A stretch of DNA of 64,000 nt, from NCBI RefSeq assembly GCF_003046315.1, contig NZ_PZZP01000001.1, positions 1,984,001-2,048,000 of the forward strand, given 5' to 3'. How positions within the stretch are numbered: the stretch's first letter is position 1; the number at the start of each line of letters is the position of its first letter. The notes beneath the pieces were generated by a model. It saw only the letters and a program-made list of their open reading frames with translations. It did no database searches and was not told the DNA's origin. This document shows positions 25,524 through 34,820 of this stretch, in pieces. Position numbers and translations under genes: made by a program. The stretch comes from Desmospora activa DSM 45169. GTDB taxonomy: Bacteria > Bacillota > Bacilli > Thermoactinomycetales > DSM-45169.

Positions 25524-26624
25524 ATGATTCCTGTACGGCCGGGACCGGATCATTATCTGCACGAAAACGGCGTATTAGACCGATTGGAGTCACTGTGGGA
25601 GGAACGGGGGTGGAGACGAGGAGCTTTGATTCACGGCGAACCCTCTTGGGAGGCGGCCCACCCTTATCTTCCTCCTACAATCTTGGACCGATGCAAAGAG
25701 GTGCCTTATCGAGGGAAGTGTACCGATCAGGAAGTGAAGCGATTGGTACAACAGATATCCGCTGCACAGACGGATATCATCATCGGGGTGGGTGGCGGCA
25801 AAGGGATGGATATCACCAAAGCGGTCGCCAACCAAATCGGGCTACCCCATCTGTTGATCCCCACCTTTCCCGCCACTTGTGCGGCCTATACGCCTTTGAG
25901 TGTCTATTATGATGAGAGCGGTTCGTTTATCCGCTATGATATTCATCCCCATGCTCCCACTGCCGTATGGGTAGAACCGGAAATTCTGGTGCGAGCTCCG
26001 CTGACCGGGCTGCGTGCCGGTATCGGTGACACACTGGCCAAATGGTATGAAGCAGAAGTGCTCGCCACCTCCCTTGACCATCCGCCCGTACCGGTCCGGA
26101 TGGGTTTAAAGGCCGCTCTCCTCTGCCGCGAAGTGTTGCTGGCCGACGGGGAGGAAGCATTGCACACCGCCAAACAGCAGCAGGTAACCCCCGCTTTTCA
26201 ACGGGTGGTGGATGCCATTTTGGTGCTGGGTGGAACCGTGGGCGGCTTTGCTGAACGATACGGCCGCACCGCTGCCGCCCACTCCGTTCATAACGGCCTT
26301 ACTCGACTACCGACAACTGACCGGTGGCTGCACGGGGATAAAGTGGCATATGGAATTTTGGTACAACTGGCTCTGTTGCAACAAGAGCAGGAAATCAAGC
26401 GCCTCCTTCCCTTCTATCACAACGTGGGACTCCCTTCTTCCTTGACTGAGCTGGGATTGGACCCCACTGATCACGATCAACTCCTAACCCTGGCACAAGC
26501 CACACTGGCACCAGAAGAGTCGATCCATCTCATGGACGACAATGTTACCGTAGAGGATCTGATTGACGCCTTTCAACGATTAGAACCATTGACAAATGCA
26601 ATCCGAGAGGAGACAACACAATGA
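25524..26624 (+). CDS. Iron-containing alcohol dehydrogenase family (glycerol dehydrogenase/HcxA-like), SAM-regulated
   Basis: NAD(P)-dependent oxidoreductase of 366 aa. Glycine-rich cofactor motif IIIGVGGGKGMDITKAVA at about 85-102; metal/substrate region includes GDTLAKWYEAEVL, HSVHNGLTRLP and HGDKVAYGIL, giving the Asp-His-His metal ligands of GldA-type enzymes. Start ATG at 25524 is 7 bases after GGGAGG; the ATG at 25518 is too close. The S-box upstream and metQ overlapping as ATGA place it in methionine metabolism. E. coli HcxA (YbdH), in the same family, reduces 2-oxo-4-methylthiobutyrate, so interconversion of methionine oxo- and hydroxy-acids is a reasonable inference. Confidence 0.87.
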   Translation: MIPVRPGPDHYLHENGVLDRLESLWEERGWRRGALIHGEPSWEAAHPYLPPTILDRCKEVPYRGKCTDQEVKRLVQQISAAQTDIIIGVGGGKGMDITKAVANQIGLPHLLIPTFPATCAAYTPLSVYYDESGSFIRYDIHPHAPTAVWVEPEILVRAPLTGLRAGIGDTLAKWYEAEVLATSLDHPPVPVRMGLKAALLCREVLLADGEEALHTAKQQQVTPAFQRVVDAILVLGGTVGGFAERYGRTAAAHSVHNGLTRLPTTDRWLHGDKVAYGILVQLALLQQEQEIKRLLPFYHNVGLPSSLTELGLDPTDHDQLLTLAQATLAPEESIHLMDDNVTVEDLIDAFQRLEPLTNAIREETTQ

Positions 26625-27436
26625 AATCACTCACCCGTTTTGCCGGCTTAGCCGCCTTGATTTTAATTTTATCCGCTTGCGGCGGCGGTGCTGACCAATC
26701 CGGCGGTCCACTTCCCGACGATAAACTGGTCATTGGCGTTACCGCCGGCCCCCATGAAGAGATTATGGAAAAAGTGAAGGAAGTAGCCGCTGAAGACGGT
26801 CTTGAGATTGAGCTGAAAGTGTTTAATGAATATGTGATGCCCAATGTCGCTTTAGCGGAAAATGAATTGGACGCAAACAGCTTCCAAACACACCCCTATT
26901 TGGAACAATTCAAGGAAGATCGCAACCTGGATATAGTGGCCGTATTTGATACCGTCACGTTCCCCATGGGCATCTATTCCGACAAGATCGAGGATATCAA
27001 AAAGATTCCCAAGGGAGCAAAACTAGGTGTTCCCAATGATCCCGTCAACGAAGCCCGCGGCCTGCAATTGTTTGAAAAGGCCGGTGTGATCAAGTTAAAA
27101 GAAGATTCCGGGACACTCGCCACTCCAGCGGATATCGTAGATAATCCAAAGAACGTTCAGTTTGTGGAATTAGAAGCTTCTCAAATTCCGCGACAACTGA
27201 GCGAGTTGGACGCAGCGGCGATTAACACCAATTTTGCCATTGAACACGGCTTTGTTCCAACAGAGGATTCCATTTTTATCGAGGGAAAAGACTCTCCCCA
27301 CGTCAACCTGATGGCCGTCCGTACCGAAAATAAGGATGATTCCGTCCTGAAGAAGCTGGAAAAAGCGTATCATTCCGAAGAAGTAAAAGCCTTTATTCAG
27401 GAAAAATACGAAGGATCCGTCCTTCCCTCGTGGTAA
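26621..27436 (+). CDS. metQ: Methionine-binding lipoprotein MetQ (NlpA family)
   Basis: Substrate-binding lipoprotein of 271 aa. Signal with lipobox LSAC at about residues 20-23. NlpA domain: LVIGVTAGPHEEIMEKVKEV, NEYVMPNVALAENELDANSF, QTHPYLEQF, VPNDPVNEARGLQLF and AAINTNFAIEHGF, residues typical of the methionine pocket. Start overlaps the dehydrogenase stop as ATGA. First of three transporter genes under the S-box. Confidence 0.95.
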   Translation: MKSLTRFAGLAALILILSACGGGADQSGGPLPDDKLVIGVTAGPHEEIMEKVKEVAAEDGLEIELKVFNEYVMPNVALAENELDANSFQTHPYLEQFKEDRNLDIVAVFDTVTFPMGIYSDKIEDIKKIPKGAKLGVPNDPVNEARGLQLFEKAGVIKLKEDSGTLATPADIVDNPKNVQFVELEASQIPRQLSELDAAAINTNFAIEHGFVPTEDSIFIEGKDSPHVNLMAVRTENKDDSVLKKLEKAYHSEEVKAFIQEKYEGSVLPSW

Positions 27437-27459
27437 GGGCAGCGTGAAAGGAGATTCCC

Positions 27460-28500
27460 ATGATCCGATTAACGGAGATCAGCAAGACATTCCAAACGAA
27501 AAAAGGGGCTGTCAAAGCTTTAAATCAGGTCTCCCTCCATGTAAAAAAGGGTGAGATCTTTGGAGTGGTCGGCTACAGTGGCGCAGGCAAGAGCACCCTG
27601 ATCCGTTGTGTCAACCTGTTGGAACGGCCGACAGAAGGTACGGTAGTAGTTGGCGACGAGGAGTTGACCGCCCTCTCCCCCCAGCGATTGCGGGAGGCGC
27701 GTAAACGGATCGGGATGATCTTTCAAGGCTTTCATTTGCTAAAAACGGCGACGGTTCGAGACAACATCGCCATCCCGCTTCGTTTGGCCGGACACTCCAA
27801 GCAAGAAGTGGAACGGCGAGTAGACACTTATCTGGATATTGTAGGCTTAACTGAACGGAAAGACGCATATCCGGCGCAACTGTCGGGCGGTCAAAAACAG
27901 CGGGTGGCCATCGCCCGCGCCCTCTCCCATGAACCAGAGGTATTGTTGAGTGACGAAGCCACTAGTGCCTTGGACCCCGATACGACAGAATCGATTCTGC
28001 AATTGTTGCTGAAGATCAACGAGGAATTGGGCATCACCATCCTGTTGATCACCCATGAGATGGCCGTCATCCAAAAAGTATGCGATCGCATGGCGGTAAT
28101 GGAAGATGGAGAGATCGTGGAACAGGGGGATGTGCTAACCATTTTTACCGAGGCACAACATCCCACCACCAAAAAATTTATCAACAGCCTCTTCCCACAG
28201 GACCTCCCTCCCGCACTTATGGCGGAATTGAAGGATAGCGGCCCGATCGTCACCCTCTCCTTTGTAGGGGCTCAATCCGGCGATCCCGCCCTGGCTACAG
28301 TGGCAAAGCGGTTTGATGTTTATCCCAATATCTTGTCGGGCAATATCACCCAACTAAAACAGCAGCCCTACGGCCGCTTGATGGTTCATTTAAAAGGAAA
28401 ACCGGAAGAGACCCAACGGGCGATTCGTTTCCTCGAAGAGCAACAGATTCGCGTGAAAGGAGTGGAGTACCATGATCGCCGCGATCAACGAATTTCTTGA
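27460..28500 (+). CDS. metN: Methionine importer ATPase MetN
   Basis: ABC ATPase of 346 aa. Walker A GYSGAGKST at about 38-46, Q-loop IFQGFHLL, signature LSGGQKQRVAIARAL, Walker B VLLSDEATSALD, H-loop ITHE. A C-terminal NIL (ACT-like) domain at about 270-340 binds methionine and mediates transinhibition in this family. ATG at 27460, behind AAAGGAG. Overlaps metI by 29 bases. Confidence 0.97.
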   Translation: MIRLTEISKTFQTKKGAVKALNQVSLHVKKGEIFGVVGYSGAGKSTLIRCVNLLERPTEGTVVVGDEELTALSPQRLREARKRIGMIFQGFHLLKTATVRDNIAIPLRLAGHSKQEVERRVDTYLDIVGLTERKDAYPAQLSGGQKQRVAIARALSHEPEVLLSDEATSALDPDTTESILQLLLKINEELGITILLITHEMAVIQKVCDRMAVMEDGEIVEQGDVLTIFTEAQHPTTKKFINSLFPQDLPPALMAELKDSGPIVTLSFVGAQSGDPALATVAKRFDVYPNILSGNITQLKQQPYGRLMVHLKGKPEETQRAIRFLEEQQIRVKGVEYHDRRDQRIS

Positions 28501-29146
28501 CCGATGGGGAGATCAAATCGGGCAAGCGACGGTGGAAACCTTCCAGATGACGTCGATTGCCCTAGCGATCGCGGTGGCGATTGGCTTACCACTAGGGATA
28601 TTGCTGGTACTCACCCGACCGGGAGCAAGCCTTTCCAATCGTTGGGTTTATCAAATCCTAAACGCCATTATCAATATCATCCGTTCGATTCCCTTTATCA
28701 TTCTCCTATTCTTTATCCTACCTTTTACCAAATGGGTCGTTGGAACCAGCATCGGCGTCACAGGCGTAATTGTTCCGCTAGTGGTCTACACCGCTCCCTA
28801 TATTGCCCGCTTGATGGAATCGGCGTTGTTGGAAGTGGATCGCGGGGTGTTGGAAGCGTATGAATCGATGGGCATCCCCACCCACAAAATCATCTGGCAT
28901 GTGATGGTGCGAGAGGCCCGTCCCTCGATTGTGCTGGGATTGACCATCGCCACCATCGGCCTGATCGGCGCTACAGCGATGGCCGGTTTGGTCGGTGGCG
29001 GCGGATTGGGCGACCTTGCCTATCGCTTTGGCCACCTCCGCTATGAAGCCGATGTGATGTATGTGACCGTCATTTTGCTGATCCTATTGGTACAAGGATT
29101 GCAATCAATCGGAAACCGTCTGGCAGCCACCTTGAAAAAGGATTGA
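28472..29146 (+). CDS. metI: Methionine importer permease MetI
   Basis: Membrane permease of 224 aa with five predicted spans. The EAA loop LEAYESMGIPTHKIIWHVMV and the GGGGLGDLAYRFGHLRYEAD motif mark MetI/MetP. Start ATG at 28472 lies inside metN, with AAAGGAGTGG upstream. Last gene of the S-box operon; followed by a structured, non-coding element and a terminator. Confidence 0.96.
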   Translation: MIAAINEFLDRWGDQIGQATVETFQMTSIALAIAVAIGLPLGILLVLTRPGASLSNRWVYQILNAIINIIRSIPFIILLFFILPFTKWVVGTSIGVTGVIVPLVVYTAPYIARLMESALLEVDRGVLEAYESMGIPTHKIIWHVMVREARPSIVLGLTIATIGLIGATAMAGLVGGGGLGDLAYRFGHLRYEADVMYVTVILLILLVQGLQSIGNRLAATLKKD

Positions 29147-29149
29147 TGA

Positions 29150-29372
29150 CAAAGTGGTCCTGGGTCACGACTTCCGTTTCGCTCCTCTTTCCCTCTCAAG
29201 GATGTGGGGCTGTCCGCTCCATCTTTCGTCCCCAATCAGCGGCCAAAAGAAAAGCATGTGTAGCCGCTAAACGGTTGGGGTCTAAGGAGACTCCGCTGGG
29301 CACAGTGAGACTCAGGAACGAAGCGACTGTAGTGAGACTTGTGCTTTGTAGTGCATGGAGCGGAGACGGATA
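29150..29372. repeat. Structured non-coding element, possible small mobile repeat
   Basis: The 223-base stretch holds nested symmetry: TCCGCTCCAT (29213-29222) matches ATGGAGCGGA (29355-29364) as a 10-bp inverted repeat; inside it CCCCAA...AGCGGC pairs with GCCGCT...TTGGGG around 29230-29280; GTGAGACT occurs twice near 29303 and 29331. The mix (GGAGACTCC, GTGAGAC, GAACGAAGCGAC) resembles palindromic repeats scattered in Bacillaceae genomes, recalled from memory. No coding potential. A genome copy number would settle it. Confidence 0.5.
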
Positions 29373-29400
29373 ACCACCCCGACCAGTTTTCAGCAGCCTT

Positions 29401-29432
29401 AAGCTTCCCTCAGCGGGAAGCTTTATTTATAG
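29401..29432 (+). terminator. Terminator of the metQNI operon
   Basis: AAGCTTCCC (29401-29409) pairs with GGGAAGCTT around a TCAGC loop, followed by TATTTAT. It lies downstream of the structured element and upstream of the codB promoter. Confidence 0.75.
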
Positions 29433-29482
29433 AGGCGGAGGATAATGGACATCATTTCCACATACACCAATCGCGCTCTTTG

Positions 29483-29511
29483 TTGACCCTTTCCACGGCA
29501 CTGGTTAAGAT
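29483..29511 (+). promoter_or_regulatory. Promoter of codBA
   Basis: TTGACC (29483-29488), 17-base spacer, TAAGAT (29506-29511). It lies about 60 bases upstream of the codB start. Confidence 0.7.
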
Positions 29512-29569
29512 AATAGATATCTATGTCAATTTATCTCACATTCCCACGACAACCTATGGAGGAACGATC

Positions 29570-30823
29570 ATGAGCGACCAACAAAATCCCGCAAACCGAG
29601 ACTTTGCCTTATCCCCGGTAGCCCCTTCCCACCGCCGGGGATTTTGGGCGATGTTTGCGGTGATGCTCGGCTTTACCTTTTTTTCAGCTAGCATGATTTC
29701 CGGAGGAACACTGGGTACCGGATTAACGATAAAAGATTTTTTGATCGTGATCCTGTTCGGTAACTTGATCCTCGGGGCTTACACCGGCTTGTTGGGCTAT
29801 ATCGCAGCAAGCACCGGACTATCCACTCATTTGCTGGCCCGTTACGCCTTTGGCGAAAAAGGCTCTTATCTCGCTTCCTTTTTGCTAGGAATCACACAAG
29901 TGGGTTGGTTTGGGGTCGGAGTCACCATGTTTGCCTTGCCGGTACAAAAAGTGACCGGGATAAACATTTCTATCTTGATCGTCGTTGCCGGCCTCTTGAT
30001 GACTGTCACCGCTTATTTCGGGATAAAAGCGTTAACCATTCTCAGCTTTATCGCCGTTCCCGCCATTACCCTATTGGGAAGCCTCTCCGTCTTTCGGGCG
30101 GTCGACTCTATCGGTGGATGGGACGAGCTGATCCGGTACCAGCCGACGGACACCCTATCACTGGCGGCAGCTTTGACGATTGTGATCGGCTCTTTTATCA
30201 GCGGTGGAACGTTGACGCCTGACTTTGCCCGCTTCGCTAAAACGAAAGGGATTAGTGTCATTACGACTGTTATCGCCTTTTTTATCGGTAACTCCCTCAT
30301 GTTCGCCTTTGGCGCCGCCGGTGCAGTAGCTACCGGTGAATCGGATATCGCGGAAGTGATGTTTTTACAAGGACTGATCATTCCCGCCATTATCGTGCTG
30401 GGATTAAATATCTGGACAACCAACGATAATGCGTTATACGCCTCTGGGCTCGGTTTTTCCAACATCACTAAGCTCCCTAAAACCGTCACCGTCATATTTA
30501 ACGGCATACTGGGCACGGTAATGGCGTTGTGGCTTTATTATCATTTTATCGACTGGCTCACCTTTCTCGGATCTACCTTGCCGCCGATCGGGGCGATCAT
30601 TCTGACCGACTATTTCCTCATCCGGCGCGGTAAAATTGGCCCGTGGTCCGAGGCAACCTTTCAAATGATCAATTGGGTGGCGATCCTTGCCTGGATCGGT
30701 GGCGTGATCCTCGCAATATTTGCTCCTGGAATCCCACCGTTAAATGCAATCCTGGGATCCGGTATCCTTTATGCTATACTCACATTGATCACTGCGAAAA
30801 AGGAGAAGGTATATGCTGATTAA
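29570..30823 (+). CDS. codB: Cytosine permease CodB (NCS1 family)
   Basis: Cytosine:cation symporter of 417 aa with 12 hydrophobic segments. NCS1 features: [19 protein letters not shown] in the first spans, [18 protein letters not shown] in the middle, and [17 protein letters not shown]. The ATG at 29570 follows GGAGGAACG; the upstream open frame to 29339 is non-coding. Overlaps codA by 11 bases, giving a classic codBA uptake-and-deamination unit. Confidence 0.95.
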   Translation: MSDQQNPANRDFALSPVAPSHRRGFWAMFAVMLGFTFFSASMISGGTLGTGLTIKDFLIVILFGNLILGAYTGLLGYIAASTGLSTHLLARYAFGEKGSYLASFLLGITQVGWFGVGVTMFALPVQKVTGINISILIVVAGLLMTVTAYFGIKALTILSFIAVPAITLLGSLSVFRAVDSIGGWDELIRYQPTDTLSLAAALTIVIGSFISGGTLTPDFARFAKTKGISVITTVIAFFIGNSLMFAFGAAGAVATGESDIAEVMFLQGLIIPAIIVLGLNIWTTNDNALYASGLGFSNITKLPKTVTVIFNGILGTVMALWLYYHFIDWLTFLGSTLPPIGAIILTDYFLIRRGKIGPWSEATFQMINWVAILAWIGGVILAIFAPGIPPLNAILGSGILYAILTLITAKKEKVYAD

Positions 30824-32084
30824 ACGGGCCAAATTAAGGGGCAGTGCCGATCTGTGGGACATCGTCGTCACAGACGGAATCATCACCCGAATCGGGAAAG
30901 ACTTTAACCCTTTAGAGCAGCCGGTGATCGATGCTGAAGGACAGCTGCTGTTACCCCCTTTTGTGGAACCTCATGTCCACCTGGATACCGCCTTAACTGC
31001 CGGTGAACCCCGTTGGAATGAAAGCGGAACGTTGTTTGAAGGGATTGAACGCTGGGCGGAACGAAAAGAGCGGCTGACGATCGAAGATGTGAAAACACGA
31101 GCCAAACAAGCATTAAAATGGCAGATCGCACAGGGGATCCAATCTATCCGCACCCACGTCGATATCACCGATCCCCAGCTGACGGCGCTACAAGCGATGC
31201 TGGAAGTCAAAAGTGAGATGAAACCCTGGGTCGATGTGCAGATTGTCGCTTTTCCCCAGGAGGGAGTCCTATCCTTCCCTCAAGGGGCTGAGCTATTGGA
31301 AGAAGCGATCCGGATGGGGGCGGATGCTGTCGGAGCGACTCCCCATTTTGAATTTACACGGGAGTACGGCGTCGAATCCGTCAAGATGGCACTCGCCCTG
31401 GCTGCCAAATATGACCGTTTAGTCGATATCCACTGCGATGAAATCGATGATGAACAATCCCGTTTTGTGGAAACGGTGGCCGCTGAAGCGTATCGTCTCG
31501 ATATGGGCAACAGAGTGACCGCCAGCCATACTACCGCGATGCACTCTTACAACGACGCCTATACCTCTAAGCTGTTTCGGCTGTTAAAACTGGCGGACAT
31601 CAACATTGTGGCCAACCCCTTGGTCAATATCCATCTACAGGGACGGTTTGATCACTACCCCAAACGACGCGGCATCACCCGGGTAAAAGAGTTGACGGAA
31701 GCGGGGATCAATGTTTGTTTCGGCCATGATGATTTAATCGATCCCTGGTATCCCTTGGGTACCGGAAACATGCTTCAAGTCTTACATCTGGGTATCCATG
31801 TTACACAGCTGATGGGTTATGAACAGATCATCAACGCCATCGATTTAATCACAACCAACAGCGCCAACACGTTAAATATCGCCGACCGGTACGGCATCGA
31901 AGAAGGAAAACCGGCCAACTTTATCATCCTGGCGGCAGAAGACGAATACGACGCGATCCGCCGGCAAGCGCCGGTACTATACTCGGTGCGAAACGGAAAA
32001 GTAATCGCCCGAACACAACCGGCAACAACACTCATCGAACTGGAGAATACAGAACGGATCACCTTTCAAAAAAGGCCCCACTAA
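30813..32084 (+). CDS. codA: Cytosine deaminase CodA
   Basis: Amidohydrolase of 423 aa converting cytosine to uracil and ammonia. Metal-site signature [17 protein letters not shown] at about 53-69, HCDEIDDEQ near 209, SHTTAMHSY near 235, and the [19 protein letters not shown] segment near 310 that holds the catalytic Asp. The start ATG overlaps the codB end; AAGGAGAAGG precedes it. Supplies uracil for pyrimidine salvage; no other pyrimidine gene lies nearby. Confidence 0.96.
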   Translation: MLIKRAKLRGSADLWDIVVTDGIITRIGKDFNPLEQPVIDAEGQLLLPPFVEPHVHLDTALTAGEPRWNESGTLFEGIERWAERKERLTIEDVKTRAKQALKWQIAQGIQSIRTHVDITDPQLTALQAMLEVKSEMKPWVDVQIVAFPQEGVLSFPQGAELLEEAIRMGADAVGATPHFEFTREYGVESVKMALALAAKYDRLVDIHCDEIDDEQSRFVETVAAEAYRLDMGNRVTASHTTAMHSYNDAYTSKLFRLLKLADINIVANPLVNIHLQGRFDHYPKRRGITRVKELTEAGINVCFGHDDLIDPWYPLGTGNMLQVLHLGIHVTQLMGYEQIINAIDLITTNSANTLNIADRYGIEEGKPANFIILAAEDEYDAIRRQAPVLYSVRNGKVIARTQPATTLIELENTERITFQKRPH

Positions 32085-32170
32085 GGGCTTTTTTCTCAGG
32101 CTGTGAGGGGGGAATACCCGCCGTTACACACTTACCCGCCCCAGCTACAGGAAACGTAAATTCACCATCT

Positions 32171-32197
32171 GATCGCCGGTTCTCGGCGATTTTTTTG
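32171..32197 (+). terminator. Terminator of codBA
   Basis: ATCGCCG (32172-32178), loop GTTCT, CGGCGAT (32184-32190), then T6. A weaker GGCCC/GGGCTTTTTT stem lies at the codA stop (32073-32094). Confidence 0.85.
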
Positions 32198-32212
32198 TGA
32201 AATCCTAGGAGT

Positions 32213-32701
32213 TCAAAAACTCTCAACCACTTCTGAAGGATAAATGCGGTTACCGCTAAGCGGTGGAAAATAGACATGAAGGGAAATCATCCGCTCTTTT
32301 CCCGGATTGTACATGGAGTGGATCACTCCCCGCTCAATGAAAAGGGATTCCCCTTTGTCAACCCGGCTTTCCGAAAATGGCATCACTTTCGACGAATTCT
32401 CTTCCACCATGTATAAGCGATTGATAAAGGCACCGGAAATGACGTAAACACATCCCATCGATTCACCGTGGTCATGAACGGGAGTCGCCACTCCCCCAGG
32501 CAGGTTGATAACAAGGCCCTCAAATAAATCCGAACGCAGAATTACATTTCTTCCGTATTTTAATCGATCTCCGGGTCCCTTGATAAATGGAGCGATCCGT
32601 TCAAGTGTACAACCAGTCGTTTGGATCGCTTTTTCCACCTTCCTGGTACAAGGCTGCTCAACCGACTCAAGAAAATCGCGCAATTGTTGAGCTAAATTCA
32701 T
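32213..32701 (-). CDS. Cysteine dioxygenase-type thiol dioxygenase
   Basis: Cupin of 162 aa. Iron ligands: VHDHGESMGCVYV (two His) and ERGVIHSMYNP (third His). The GxNVILRSDLFEGLVINLP part resembles bacterial cysteine dioxygenase such as B. subtilis YubC, which oxidises cysteine to cysteine sulfinate. A Cys in the HGESMGCVYV segment sits where the Cys of the Cys-Tyr crosslink is expected, but I cannot confirm the partner Tyr. The ATG at 32701 is preferred over the GTG at 32719, whose codons overlap the ribosome binding site GAGGGGAAAAG. Single gene. Confidence 0.85.
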   Translation of the reverse strand: MNLAQQLRDFLESVEQPCTRKVEKAIQTTGCTLERIAPFIKGPGDRLKYGRNVILRSDLFEGLVINLPGGVATPVHDHGESMGCVYVISGAFINRLYMVEENSSKVMPFSESRVDKGESLFIERGVIHSMYNPGKERMISLHVYFPPLSGNRIYPSEVVESF

Positions 32702-33053
32702 CTTTTCCCCTCTTCTCACTTAAACTTGACTTGATTACTTAGGATTCGAAATCCATATTATGTTGTCGATAAGAAGAGGTTCCTTCAACCTTTATAAATA
32801 CACGGCTTTAATTTTCCCGCCCAACCCCACATATTCAACGATCAGGTATAGAAAATACAGCAAAGCATAAGAAATCGTAACTGATTTCTTATGCTACATT
32901 TAATTTGTCGAGACAGCGGACAAAACAAAACCATTTTCTTGTCACTCACCTTCAATAAAATGCATTGGTTGCATGGCTGTATTGGGACACATGGCCTTGG
33001 CTTTCGGGCCTCCTAAAGGCATGAAAGGCTATAAAAAATGGGAGGGAAACACA
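32702..33053. other. Gene-free divergent region with a strong perfect hairpin
   Basis: No gene. AGCATAAGAAATC (32864-32876), loop GTAACT, GATTTCTTATGCT (32883-32895) is a 13-bp perfect stem with no T-run, so it is not a typical terminator. Near 33013-33033 a short stretch reads GPPKGMKG in frame, resembling LPPKGMKG of the SRPBCC gene about 700 bases downstream. Promoters for the cysteine dioxygenase and VOC genes should lie here. Confidence 0.55.
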
Positions 33054-33560
33054 GTGAACAACAAAATCACAAGAATCACCCCAAATTTGTGGTTTGACAC
33101 ACAAGCTGAACAGGCGGCAGAGTTTTACGTCTCCGTTTTTACCAATTCCAAGATTGAAAGGACCACACATTACGGAAAAGAAGGGAGTGAAATTCACGGA
33201 ATGCCAGAGGGTTCCGTCATGACTGTGGATTTCCGGCTCGATGGGCAGGATTTCGTCGCCTTAAACGGCGGTCCGCATTTTACATTCAATGAAGCCATCT
33301 CATTTATCGTTTATTGCGCTAATCAAGAAGAAGTGGATTATTATTGGGGAAAATTGTCTGACGGAGGTGACGAAAAAGCACAAGTGTGCGGTTGGCTAAA
33401 AGACAAGTTCGGCGTGTCATGGCAGATTGTTCCCACCGTTTTAAATGAAATGATCAGCGATCCCGATCCTGAAAAATCACAAAGAGTGATGAAAGCCCTG
33501 CTGCAAACAGAGAAAAAAATTAATATTGAAACGTTAAAGCACGCTTATGAGGGCAAATAA
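33054..33560 (+). CDS. VOC-superfamily protein (PhnB/DUF glyoxalase-like)
   Basis: Protein of 168 aa of the PhnB-like glyoxalase fold: NLWFDTQAEQAAEFYVSVF at the start, MTVDFRLDGQDFVALNGGP in the first module, and DKFGVSWQIVPTVL in the second. This domain was long annotated 3-demethylubiquinone methyltransferase, but the PhnB-like group lacks that activity. The start is GTG at 33054 behind GGGAGGG; the longer frame from 32973 begins without a ribosome binding site. It pairs with the following SRPBCC gene, a frequent neighbourhood in Bacillales. Confidence 0.85.
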   Translation: MNNKITRITPNLWFDTQAEQAAEFYVSVFTNSKIERTTHYGKEGSEIHGMPEGSVMTVDFRLDGQDFVALNGGPHFTFNEAISFIVYCANQEEVDYYWGKLSDGGDEKAQVCGWLKDKFGVSWQIVPTVLNEMISDPDPEKSQRVMKALLQTEKKINIETLKHAYEGK

Positions 33561-33617
33561 AAAAAGTTCGTTTAAGGAATGTTATCATCTTTACACACCC
33601 GCAAGGAGGAATCCGTC

Positions 33618-34103
33618 TTGACCCATACGTTCGACAAGAGAACGGACTCTGCATCGAAAGTAATTGCCGCATCTCCACACACCATTTATCAAGCGTTTTT
33701 AGACCCGGAAGCCTTGGTTTCATGGCTGCCGCCGAAGGGCATGAAAGGTCATCTTTATTCGTTTGACGCGCAAGAAGGAGGAACCTATCGAATGTCCCTC
33801 ACCTATGTCGAACCGGACCCCTCAATAGCTGGAAAAACATCAGAACACTCGGATGTTGTCCAAGGACGATTCTTGGAACTGGTCCCGAACGAACGGATCG
33901 TGCAGCTGGTTGAATTTGATTCCGAGGACCCTGCGTTTGCAGGCCGAATGACCATGACATGGACGCTGACAGCCGTCCAGGAAAGCACCGAAGTCACCAT
34001 CGTTTGTGAGAACGTGCCCAAAGGCATACAGCAGGAAGATCACGAAGCCGGTATGCGATCAACCTTGGAGAATCTCGCTACCTACATCGTGACACAGCCA
34101 TAA
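33618..34103 (+). CDS. SRPBCC (AHSA1/START-like) domain protein
   Basis: Small ligand-binding-fold protein of 161 aa. Domain signature KVIAASPHTIYQAFLDPE, LVSWLPPKGMKG, GRFLELVPNERIVQLVEF and TMTWTLTAVQESTEVTIV. Start TTG at 33618 lies 7 bases after AAGGAGGA. It is 57 bases after the VOC gene on the same strand, so probably co-transcribed. Ligand not known. Confidence 0.85.
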   Translation: MTHTFDKRTDSASKVIAASPHTIYQAFLDPEALVSWLPPKGMKGHLYSFDAQEGGTYRMSLTYVEPDPSIAGKTSEHSDVVQGRFLELVPNERIVQLVEFDSEDPAFAGRMTMTWTLTAVQESTEVTIVCENVPKGIQQEDHEAGMRSTLENLATYIVTQP

Positions 34104-34119
34104 AGCAAATCGATTTTTT

Positions 34120-34820
34120 CTATTTGTCATCCGCTCTTTTTTTCCTTTGAAACTTCAACCGATAATAGACATTAAACCCGGTAATCACCGGTGCCAACAA
34201 CACGGTTGGGGCAAACCACAGCCACAACGGTGCCACTTCCATCCCCAACAGACGAGGAGCTCCAAACACCGTAAAGGCAGTAATGGTAGAGATCGAGCAG
34301 CTCAACATCCCAGTTAGATGTTCATACCACCAATGCATGCGGTCCTGGGGAGGGCGTAGCCAATAAAACAATTGAGAAACCCCTAACGCAATCCCTACCA
34401 GTGGAAACCAAGTCAATAACGCATTTCCCTGAGCCACCCCATAGAGAGTCACAGCCACTCCCGCCACCAACAGCGCCAGCGAAAATCCTACATCAACCAT
34501 TCCACGATGAGGGGTTGTTCTTTTTTTCTGGCGAAGTACCCGCATCCCATACCAAGCCGTAGCGGCACTTAATACCCCAATAAACAATAAAAACCATGCA
34601 AAGGCACCGACTCCGCCGTTTTATCGGGGTCCCACCCGATGCGATAAATCCCCATCACCCATGCAGAGACAGCTACTACACTCATCGCCCATGTATATAT
34701 CCACCCAGTAACGACGTGAACTCTCCCGCCTTTTCGGGATAGAATCGGAATCGCAAATACAGCCAAGGCCACAAAGCCCGCCACAATATGCAATACCAAA
34801 AAGAGTTGAAACCACACCAT
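34120..34820 (-). pseudogene. Multi-pass membrane protein, split by a -1 frameshift
   Basis: Upstream part (34820-34569) and downstream part (to 34120) are two frames of one gene of about 232 aa: the first ends DPDKTAESVP and the second continues VGAFAWFLLFIGVLSA in the shifted frame, so one base is missing near 34595-34612. Seven hydrophobic segments; the N-terminal HIVAGFVALAVFAIPILSRKGGRVH resembles DUF2306/heme-like membrane proteins but the family is not certain. It starts where the TetR gene ends (overlap at 34820), so it is the TetR operon partner and probably its target. Confidence 0.72.
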
